Shown one piece after another: positions 1 to 5,467 of a stretch of DNA of 9,180 nt. The position numbers and the translations under genes were made by a program. The notes under the pieces are model-generated. The model had not been told where the DNA came from, ran no database searches, and saw nothing but the letters and a program-made list of their open reading frames with translations. Every line of letters starts with the position of its first letter. The stretch's first letter is position 1. The stretch lies in contig JAQGPB010000163.1 of assembly GCA_028293265.1 (NCBI GenBank), positions 1 through 9,180 on the forward strand, read 5' to 3'. This DNA is from Pedosphaera sp. (GTDB lineage Bacteria > Verrucomicrobiota > Verrucomicrobiae > Limisphaerales > Pedosphaeraceae).

Positions 1-767
1 GAAGAGCCTTCGCTTTGGGCGATTTCTTCCTCGTCATGGGGGAACACGAGGTCCTCGCCGCCGAGGTGCAGATCGAAAGCGGGGCCGAGCAATTTCATGC
101 TCATGGCGCTGCATTCGATGTGCCAGCCGGGACGGCCTTCGCCCCAGGGGCTCGGCCAGAAGACCGCGCCGTCCTCGGGGACGCGCGCTTTCCAGAGCGC
201 GAAATCGGCGACGGATTCCTTGGCGTATTCGTCGCTGCGGACGCGGTCGCCGACGCGCATTTCGTCGAAGTTGAGCTTGGCCAGTTGCCCGTAAACGCAG
301 CCGCAGCCGCGGTATTTTTCGATGCTGAAATAGACGGAGCCGTCGGAGGCCTTGTAGGCGAGGCCGCGTTCGATCAGTTTTTCGACGAGCGAAATGATCT
401 CGGGGATGAACTCGGTGGCGCGGGGAGTGGCGTGCGGCGGGAGGCAATTGAGCGACTTCAAATCCTCGAAGAAGGCCATTTCATATTTGCCGGTGTATTC
501 GCGCAGGGAAGTGTTGGCGGCCTTGACGCGGGCGATGATTTTGTCCTCGACGTCGGTGATGTTCATGACGTGCTGGAGGGCGTAGCCCTTGAATTCGAGG
601 TAGCGGCGCACGAGGTCGGCGAAGACGAAGGTGCGGAAATTTCCGATGTGCGCGGAATCGTGGACGGTGGGGCCGCAGCAGTACATGCCGACTTTTTTGC
701 CGGCGGGGTCCAGCGGCACGAATTCCTCGACGGAGCGGGACAACGTATTAAACAATCTCACGGGCAT
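1..767 (-). CDS. cysS: Cysteinyl-tRNA synthetase, N-terminal part (gene cut by window edge)
   Basis: This class I aminoacyl-tRNA synthetase activates cysteine with ATP and charges tRNA-Cys in the cytoplasm. Reading from the ATG at 767-765, the frame stays open for 255 codons to the window edge, about half of the usual 460-500 residues. The start [19 protein letters not shown] is typical of the family. Residues about 31-43 read [13 protein letters not shown], holding the first zinc cysteine and the HIGH-type ATP motif (HIGN). Further on are PRATEFI, the second zinc cysteine in [10 protein letters not shown], and the zinc His and Glu in [12 protein letters not shown]. The usual family text there is FPHHENEIAQS, so the second His is Asp and Asn is Glu, while both presumed ligands remain. 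The KMSKS loop and anticodon-binding domain lie beyond the window. An in-frame GTG four codons upstream (779-777) is a weaker start, and no Shine-Dalgarno sequence is seen. Identification is secure. Confidence 0.95.
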   Translation of the reverse strand, partial: MPVRLFNTLSRSVEEFVPLDPAGKKVGMYCCGPTVHDSAHIGNFRTFVFADLVRRYLEFKGYALQHVMNITDVEDKIIARVKAANTSLREYTGKYEMAFFEDLKSLNCLPPHATPRATEFIPEIISLVEKLIERGLAYKASDGSVYFSIEKYRGCGCVYGQLAKLNFDEMRVGDRVRSDEYAKESVADFALWKARVPEDGAVFWPSPWGEGRPGWHIECSAMSMKLLGPAFDLHLGGEDLVFPHDEEEIAQSEGS

Positions 768-840
768 AGTTTCGATCACTGTCCGTGAGAGTAAAGGCGG
801 ATGGGGCAAAGCAAAAGCTGAAAAAAAGCCGGATTTCCCA

Positions 841-861
841 CGAAAGGACGCGAAAGGGGAC
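841..861. repeat. Degenerate 9-bp-period repeat, CGAAAGGAC-like
   Basis: The units cgaaaggac (841-849) and gcgaaaggg (850-858), followed by gac, repeat with a 9-bp period. They resemble the clearer GGGACGAAA array at 5415-5459 and lie in the same orientation. This suggests the same class of intergenic repeat near the cysS start. With only two imperfect copies, chance is possible. Confidence 0.35.
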
Positions 862-918
862 AATGGAAGAGTTGAGCGTGGCTTTAGGCTGATTTAGCGA
901 GAAACTCCGCCCCGAAAT

Positions 919-946
919 GGTTGAGGGTTGAGAGTTGATGGTTGAG
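919..946. repeat. Heptamer tandem repeat GGTTGAG, four copies
   Basis: Four adjacent 7-bp units are visible: ggttgag (919-925), ggttgag (926-932), agttgat (933-939) and ggttgag (940-946). Three are identical and one differs at two positions. It is non-coding and lies about 150-180 bp upstream of the cysS start. Its form resembles the short tandemly repeated heptamers (STRR) known in cyanobacterial intergenic DNA. No function can be read from the sequence. Confidence 0.8.
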
Positions 947-990
947 GGCGGGAGGGGCCGGGCGGCGCGGTTTGGCACATTTTGCTGCCA

Positions 991-1030
991 GAGGCGGGCG
1001 AATGCGGGCGGAGGCGGGCTTAGGCGATGG
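991..1030. repeat. Degenerate 10-bp tandem repeat, GAGGCGGGCG-like
   Basis: Four consecutive decamers align: gaggcgggcg (991-1000), aatgcgggcg (1001-1010), gaggcgggct (1011-1020) and a weaker taggcgatgg (1021-1030). The array sits 44 bp beyond the heptamer repeat in the same gap. It is less regular than the other arrays, so partial coincidence in GC-rich DNA cannot be excluded. Confidence 0.5.
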
Positions 1031-1109
1031 TTGGCCTGTTTTTATTGAGATTCAGAAAAGCAAATGAGAAAAAAATCAAAAAAGGAAAATAAGACACACC
1101 TCTCCCCGG

Positions 1110-1142
1110 CCCTCTCCCCACTCCTGCGTCGTGCGGAGAGGG
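1110..1142. repeat. Inverted repeat CCCTCTCC/GGAGAGGG (hairpin, REP-like)
   Basis: Arms ccctctcc (1110-1117) and ggagaggg (1135-1142) form a perfect 8-bp stem around a 17-nt loop. A second ctctcccc at 1100-1107 could pair in its place. On the minus strand the hairpin is followed after some 10-20 nt by a T-rich stretch (about 1061-1092). It could therefore help end transcription arriving from the right, but the T run is not adjacent to the stem, so it is not a canonical intrinsic terminator. It could also be a dispersed REP-type palindrome. Confidence 0.5.
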
Positions 1143-1167
1143 AGAAGAAAGCGAGTGCGTTTGCCGC

Positions 1168-1196
1168 TTTACTTTTCTGGGCCTCGATAAAGTAAA
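1168..1196. repeat. AT-rich inverted repeat TTTACTTT/AAAGTAAA
   Basis: Arms tttacttt (1168-1175) and aaagtaaa (1189-1196) form a perfect 8-bp stem with a 13-nt loop. It lies 25 bp from the GC-rich hairpin at 1110-1142, so a transcript of this region would fold into two neighbouring hairpins. The stop codon of the possible small ORF at 1169-1285 lies inside one arm. Confidence 0.45.
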
Positions 1197-1285
1197 ATGG
1201 TTGTTTTGTCTGGTCTGCGGCTCATTTGCGAGCTTCGGACACCCTCATACACCCATCTGCAACCGGTTCTCCGGCCAGTTGTCAA
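1169..1285 (-). CDS. Possible 38-codon small ORF of unknown function
   Basis: A TTG-started frame of 38 codons ends at TAA (1171-1169). It encodes a basic peptide beginning MTTGRRTGCRWVYEGV and ending LLYRGPEK. GGAGG (on the plus strand cctcc, 1297-1301) lies 11 nt upstream of the TTG, slightly farther than ideal. A promoter-like site lies just before that (1311-1338), and two hairpins follow or overlap the stop. I do not recognise the peptide and it has no domain I can name. A TTG start and short length make chance likely. A leader peptide, a non-coding RNA or part of a dispersed repeat are equally good explanations. Confidence 0.2.
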   Translation of the reverse strand: MTTGRRTGCRWVYEGVRSSQMSRRPDKTTILLYRGPEK

Positions 1286-1310
1286 AGATCAGACTGCCTC
1301 CGACGCTGCA

Positions 1311-1338
1311 ATCATAGCACAGTTTGCATTGAGGTCAA
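1311..1338 (-). promoter_or_regulatory. Candidate sigma70-type promoter, minus strand, with extended -10
   Basis: On the minus strand TTGACC (1338-1333) and TATGAT (1316-1311) are separated by 16 nt. Each matches the consensus at five of six positions. TGC directly before the -10 box makes it an extended -10. The predicted start is near 1307-1304. It points away from the end of the propeller gene into the gap, and could serve the small ORF or RNA at about 1100-1304, or cysS through a leader of about 540 nt. Confidence 0.45.
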
Positions 1339-1364
1339 AAAAACATTGGTTTGAGATGAATGAT

Positions 1365-4300
1365 TCAAAAGGAAACGATGCGGTAGAAGCGCATGGGGCT
1401 GGAGGGGGCGGGGTCGCTCAGGGTTTCCTGGTTGCCGGAAATGGTGATGGTACCGTTGAGCACCTGCCAGACGGGGTCGCTGAGGTTGTTCTTGAACTGC
1501 ACCTGGTAGGTCTTGCCGGGGGTGGTGGTCCAGGTGATGGCGGGAAACTGGCCGCTTGGTCCGGGGGAGATGATGGCGGCGTTGAAAGTGGCTTGGGCGT
1601 TGGTGGCGGAGAGGCCGAGGGTGAAAATGTCGCTCCACTGGTTGAAGTCCTGCGCTGCCAGACTGCCATCCCAACTTTCAAAGACGAGGGTTTGGGCGTC
1701 GCCGCTGAAGACGGGGGTCAGGGAGCGGCCACTGCCGGGGGAGATTCCTCCCAAGAGGAGGGTGGTGCCAGCCTGCAGGTCATACAGGTAGAGGTTGGGC
1801 ATGCCGTTGGCCGCGCCGGGGCCGAGATTGGTGGCGATGCTGCGGTAGGTCACATAGCGACCATCGGAACTGATGTCGGGGGAATCGGAATGGCCGTTTC
1901 CCGAGCCGATGACGTTGGTGGACTGGCTTATGAGGAGGCTCGTTCCCATTTGAAAGTCATAAACATAAACCTGGTTGGTCTTGTTCACATCCGCGGCCAC
2001 ATAGGCCAGATAACGATTGTCACCGCTAAAACGCAATCCCGGATGACTTGCCGGAGGGGCCGTGCCCAGAGTGACGGTTGTTTTCGCGATCCGATCCGCC
2101 GCGTATACATGGCCGCTGGCACCGGTCACCAAGAAACCAAGGCGCGTCCCGTCCGGGCTGATGGCGACAGGAGCGGCTGAAGCTGTAACATTGGTATAAA
2201 TTTTTGTGTTTAGCTGGGTATCCCAAACATACAAGGACGCGGAGGGCGTGGCCACCGCGACATAGCGGCCGTCGGGGGTCATGGCGCCCGCCACCAACGT
2301 AACAGCAGTGCCGGTGGTGAAGACACGAGTGATGCCGGTTTGGAGATCACGCCAGAAAAGGTTCTCATAAGTTGTGCTGGCAATGCCTGCCGCCAGGTTC
2401 TGCGCCTTGCTGTGAAAAAGGACGTACCGGCCGTTGGCACTGATGATTGGCGAATAGGAGTCGCCATTTCCCGGGCCATTGTGGGTGCCATTTATGCTGA
2501 CGAGCGTGGTCTTGCCAAGCTGCAGATCGCGCACGAAAACATCCTGCAGGCCGTTGGTGTCGCCGGTTACCAGGTTGCTGGAAAGGCTGGTGAAGGCCAC
2601 ATAGCGGCCATCGCCGCTGATGGCGGAGTCGGTGGAAAGGCTGTTGCCCGACAGGAGGCCGTTGGTGTCCACACTTACGAGAATGTTGGTGTTGTTCCAA
2701 AGGTCGTGAACAAACACGTCGCGAAGGTTGTTGGTGTCGGTTGCGACAAGGTTGTTGGCGTCGCTGGAAAATGCAACGTAGCGGCCATTGGTGCTGACCG
2801 ATAAAGTTGAAAGCGTGCTCAGGCCGTTCGGAGTCAAGGGAGGGAGATCAGGGTGGCGGGCAGAGATGAGCTCGGTGGTTTGATTCGCCACATCGCGCAG
2901 GAATACATCGGAGGACTGGTTATTGTCGCCCGACACCAAGCTGCCGTCGGTTGCCTCGAAAGCGACGAACAGGCCGTTCGTGCTCATTCTGGGATAGGTC
3001 ATGGAACTGGGAGTTGAACCGATGCCATTGGTGTCTGCATCCACGAGTTGGGTGAGGCTGGCTTGCAGATCCCGAACGTAAAGATGGATGCCGCTGGTTA
3101 CCGAATTGCTGGTCAGGCCATTTGCGCTGCTGAGGAAGGCGACGTAGCGTCCGGTGGAATCCATGACCGGCCAATCGCAGGTTGAGTTGGTTGGCGGTGT
3201 GTTGTTGGTGAGGCTGCCGCTTGCGAGGGTGGTGGTGTTGCTCAGCGCATCCCAGACGCTGACTGTGCTGGTTGTGGTGGAAGGAGCGACGTTGGCGACG
3301 AAGCTGACGAACCGTCCGTCTGGAGTGATGTCCAGTGCGTGACGGAAGAGTTCTGAGCCCGACGTGACGCCGGGAGCATTGGTATTGATGGTGTCGGTCA
3401 AGCTGGTGGCCTGATTGAAGCGCAAGATGATGCCGCTGGAAGAGGAATTGTTGGCGGAAAGGGCCTCGTAAGCGACAAATTGCCCGTCGTCGCTGATGGC
3501 ATGGCTGATTGAGAGGCTGTTGGTGGTGCTGTATTTAAGTTGCACGGCGGTGTGCGCATAGGCGCTGGCGAGAGTGGTCGTTCCGGCGAGCAGATCACGG
3601 ATGTAAATTTCGCTTTTCGTGGCGACCCCTGGCACGAGGTTGATTGCGGTGCTGTAGAAGGCGACATAGCGGCCGTCGGGTGTCAGATCGGGAAGTTCGG
3701 AACTGACGCCGGAACCGGTCGCACCGGGACTGGCAAGCGTGGTGACGCCGCCTTGCATATCGCGGACGAAAATATCCGGGATGCCGTTGGTATCCCCCGG
3801 CACCAGATTATTGGCGGCGCTGACAAACGCGACATAACGGGCGTCGGGTGTCATGACTGAACTGCGCGAATCGTCGCTGCCGCCCGTGCCGTTGGTGCTG
3901 ACACTGACGAGCAGAGTCATGCCGTTGACCAGATCGCGGAGGAACACGTTGTTCGCGTGGTTGGTGACGCCGGTTACCAGATTTCCAGCGCTGCTTTCAA
4001 AGAGGACATATTGGCCGTTGGTCGAAACAGCCACTGGAAACGAATCACCATCGGCGCCGCCTGTGCCTGCGAGGTTGACGTTGACCAAGGTGGTTGTGCC
4101 GTTGGTGCGATCACGGAGGAAAACATTCAGCTTGGGGGGAGACAGCGCCAGATAAGGATTGTTATTGCTGTTCAGGACGAGGTTGTTCGCGGCGCTGGCG
4201 AACAGGGCGTAGCGTCCGTCCGCGCTGAGCACAGGAGCGAATGAGTCGCCGCTGCCACCAGCAGGGGCTCCGAGTGCCGGGTTCACGACGGAAGAAAGCT

Positions 4301-4484
4301 GGAAGGTTCCGGCAATCAGGGAAAGGCCAAAGCCAGCGATGAACAGGATGAGAATTGGGAGCCGGCAAGATGCTCTTTTCTGGAGAAGAAATGTCAGAGA
4401 CTCCTTACGTCGTCTGCTACAAAGAAAGGTGTTCATGCGTTTCTGCGAAACAACCGTGCGAATGGTGGTGGGTCGTGTTTGCAT
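1365..4484 (-). CDS. Large exported PD40/TolB-like beta-propeller protein
   Basis: This 1039-residue protein is a predicted secreted or envelope beta-propeller. After a basic N-terminus, residues about 42-59 (LPILILFIAGFGLSLIAG) form one hydrophobic segment, a signal peptide or anchor. Residues about 85-958 hold some 16 repeats of about 55 residues of the form SxDGRYVAFxSxAxNLV, then often GDTNGxxDVFVRDLQxGxT, matching WD40-like PD40 repeats. The last 80 residues (about 960-1039) are a separate module containing GKTYQVQFK and ending MRFYRIVSF, like terminal modules of many verrucomicrobial exported proteins. No catalytic residues are evident, so binding or scaffolding is more likely than catalysis. 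The start is uncertain: ATG 4484 or ATG 4436 (MNTFLCSRRR), which gives a more usual signal length; neither has a Shine-Dalgarno sequence. It begins 22 bp after the pseudopilin stop, suggesting one transcript. Its ligand is unknown. Confidence 0.88.
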   Translation of the reverse strand: MQTRPTTIRTVVSQKRMNTFLCSRRRKESLTFLLQKRASCRLPILILFIAGFGLSLIAGTFQLSSVVNPALGAPAGGSGDSFAPVLSADGRYALFASAANNLVLNSNNNPYLALSPPKLNVFLRDRTNGTTTLVNVNLAGTGGADGDSFPVAVSTNGQYVLFESSAGNLVTGVTNHANNVFLRDLVNGMTLLVSVSTNGTGGSDDSRSSVMTPDARYVAFVSAANNLVPGDTNGIPDIFVRDMQGGVTTLASPGATGSGVSSELPDLTPDGRYVAFYSTAINLVPGVATKSEIYIRDLLAGTTTLASAYAHTAVQLKYSTTNSLSISHAISDDGQFVAYEALSANNSSSSGIILRFNQATSLTDTINTNAPGVTSGSELFRHALDITPDGRFVSFVANVAPSTTTSTVSVWDALSNTTTLASGSLTNNTPPTNSTCDWPVMDSTGRYVAFLSSANGLTSNSVTSGIHLYVRDLQASLTQLVDADTNGIGSTPSSMTYPRMSTNGLFVAFEATDGSLVSGDNNQSSDVFLRDVANQTTELISARHPDLPPLTPNGLSTLSTLSVSTNGRYVAFSSDANNLVATDTNNLRDVFVHDLWNNTNILVSVDTNGLLSGNSLSTDSAISGDGRYVAFTSLSSNLVTGDTNGLQDVFVRDLQLGKTTLVSINGTHNGPGNGDSYSPIISANGRYVLFHSKAQNLAAGIASTTYENLFWRDLQTGITRVFTTGTAVTLVAGAMTPDGRYVAVATPSASLYVWDTQLNTKIYTNVTASAAPVAISPDGTRLGFLVTGASGHVYAADRIAKTTVTLGTAPPASHPGLRFSGDNRYLAYVAADVNKTNQVYVYDFQMGTSLLISQSTNVIGSGNGHSDSPDISSDGRYVTYRSIATNLGPGAANGMPNLYLYDLQAGTTLLLGGISPGSGRSLTPVFSGDAQTLVFESWDGSLAAQDFNQWSDIFTLGLSATNAQATFNAAIISPGPSGQFPAITWTTTPGKTYQVQFKNNLSDPVWQVLNGTITISGNQETLSDPAPSSPMRFYRIVSF

Positions 4485-4506
4485 TCAGGCAAGGAATGGT
4501 CGGGAT

Positions 4507-5304
4507 TTAACGATGGTTACAAGCGGCGTGCTGGGTAAACCACAGCCAGTCCACATTATTCCCACCGAGAGCGATGTTATATACCGTGTAGCCTGGTGTT
4601 ACTTGAATCAGGAGGCTGGGGGTTTTCCATTTATGGATTTCAGCATGACCATCCGCGAAACCGAAGCCGCACGCGCCGTCAAGGTAGGAAGCAGGGACAT
4701 CCGGAAAAATGGGGGTTTGGCTGTTGACTTGCAACATTCCATCATTGATAGAGCCGGGGTGTTCATCACAGAAAACAAACGCATTAGCCGGAGCGGGGCA
4801 GGTAAGGTCGGAGCCCTTATTGTAAACTAGCGCGCCCGGGTTAAAGCCTGCAGCAGCGGTTCCGCCCGCCATCTGGCCGTTCATGGAATAGCTTCTCACC
4901 CTTTGGCCGTTGGCCGAGGGTACAATATCGGCCGGGCATTTGAACAGCCGGAAGTCTTTCGCAACGTAGGGACCCATGAGTCCACCGGTGAGATACGCCA
5001 AGTTGGTATTAGACAGTATATAAGACCAGCCTTCGACCCCCAAGGGGTTGATCCATGCCGCTCCGCTCGTGCCAGCCGGCGCATTGGGCATCAGAAAATC
5101 GTTGTTGTCCTCCTTGTACATGGACCAGCCGATCATGAGTTGCCGCATATTATTTATGCAACCCGCCGCCGGACTTTTGGTTCCTGCATGGGCCAGGGCC
5201 GGCAGAATCAGAAAAGAAAGCAGGGCAATGACGGCGATGATGGATAACAGTTCGATGAACGTGAAGGCGGATTGGGAGTTTTGCTGGAAGCGGCTTGTTC
5301 TCAT
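4507..5304 (-). CDS. Type II secretion/type IV-like pseudopilin with ADGH motif
   Basis: A 265-residue prepilin-type protein, expected to be processed by a prepilin peptidase and held by its N-terminal helix in the inner membrane or a pseudopilus. The leader MRTSRFQQNSQSA is followed by FTFIELLSIIAVIALLSF, with the conserved Glu at mature position 5 and a helix over residues 14-38. The residue before the cleavage site is Ala rather than the classic Gly. Later regions match the large PVC/planctomycete pseudopilin family: CxNNxRQL near residue 49, FVFCDEHPGSINDG (176-189) and FGFADGHAEIHKWK (214-227). The His that gives the H-X9-DG module its name appears to be Leu 208. Six cysteines occur. I chose ATG 5304 for its ordinary leader length. 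An in-frame GTG at 5319 adds five residues, and GAGGT lies too close to the GTG and rather far from the ATG. The gene is followed 22 bp later by the propeller gene. Such proteins are often numerous in these genomes, so the individual role is unknown. Confidence 0.88.
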   Translation of the reverse strand: MRTSRFQQNSQSAFTFIELLSIIAVIALLSFLILPALAHAGTKSPAAGCINNMRQLMIGWSMYKEDNNDFLMPNAPAGTSGAAWINPLGVEGWSYILSNTNLAYLTGGLMGPYVAKDFRLFKCPADIVPSANGQRVRSYSMNGQMAGGTAAAGFNPGALVYNKGSDLTCPAPANAFVFCDEHPGSINDGMLQVNSQTPIFPDVPASYLDGACGFGFADGHAEIHKWKTPSLLIQVTPGYTVYNIALGGNNVDWLWFTQHAACNHR

Positions 5305-5351
5305 ATACAAATGCGACACACCTCGCTGGTTTGTTGCCTAGACCTAGATGA

Positions 5352-5380
5352 AGAATGAGAATTGGCTGGAGGTTTGTCAA
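5352..5380 (-). promoter_or_regulatory. Candidate promoter of the pseudopilin-propeller unit
   Basis: On the minus strand a perfect TTGACA (5380-5375) is followed after 17 nt by CATTCT (5357-5352). The -10 box matches at only three of six positions, but these include the important second A and last T. The predicted transcript would start near 5345, about 40 nt before the pseudopilin start. The -35 box overlaps the palindrome at 5374-5387. Confidence 0.4.
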
Positions 5381-5387
5381 TTGGCAA
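5374..5387. promoter_or_regulatory. Imperfect palindrome over the -35 box (possible operator)
   Basis: The sequence ttgtcaattggcaa reads almost the same on both strands: six of seven pairs match around a CAATTG core. It covers the -35 box of the candidate pseudopilin promoter, a position where a repressor could act. No regulator family can be named. Short AT-rich palindromes also arise by chance. Confidence 0.25.
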
Positions 5388-5414
5388 TTTTTGGAATGGG
5401 CGTGGTGGAGGAAT

Positions 5415-5459
5415 GGGACGAAAGGGACGAAAGGGACGAAAGGGACAGAAGGGGGCGAA
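5415..5459. repeat. 9-bp tandem repeat GGGACGAAA (five units, last two variant)
   Basis: Three exact units gggacgaaa (5415-5423, 5424-5432, 5433-5441) are followed by gggacagaa (5442-5450) and gggggcgaa (5451-5459). The array begins 9 bp past the dnaG stop and lies between dnaG and the pseudopilin. It is not an inverted repeat, so it does not look like a terminator. The degenerate copy at 841-861 suggests a repeat family of this genome. Confidence 0.85.
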
Positions 5460-5467
5460 GTTTGGTT

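Larger units (their letters stand above)
768..1364. other. Long intergenic region between propeller gene and cysS
   Basis: This 597 bp gap separates the stop of the propeller gene from the start of cysS. It holds no conserved protein gene that I recognise. It contains several separately listed items: a degenerate 9-bp-period stretch (841-861), heptamer repeats (919-946), decamer repeats (991-1030), two inverted repeats (1110-1142 and 1168-1196), a minus-strand promoter-like site (1311-1338) and a possible 38-codon ORF (1169-1285). A minus-strand ORF at 748-978 overlaps the cysS start and is translated repeat sequence. I see no clear cysS promoter close to its start, so cysS may be read from a distant promoter such as the one at 1311-1338. 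Confidence 0.7.

Noticed and set aside
15..788. Plus-strand 257-codon ORF
   Set aside because: It is the antisense shadow of cysS, whose minus-strand frame carries all the expected CysRS motifs.
748..978. Minus-strand 76-codon ORF upstream of cysS
   Set aside because: It overlaps the cysS start in another frame, and its N-terminal part (PSTINSQPSTI) is the heptamer repeat translated; no ribosome site.
1197..2180. Plus-strand 327-codon ORF
   Set aside because: Mostly antisense to the propeller gene; Gly/Val-rich composition reflects the complement of the repeats, and no domain is visible.
5415..5459. 9-bp array as a CRISPR or terminator
   Set aside because: Units are directly adjacent without spacers and have no dyad symmetry, so neither reading fits.
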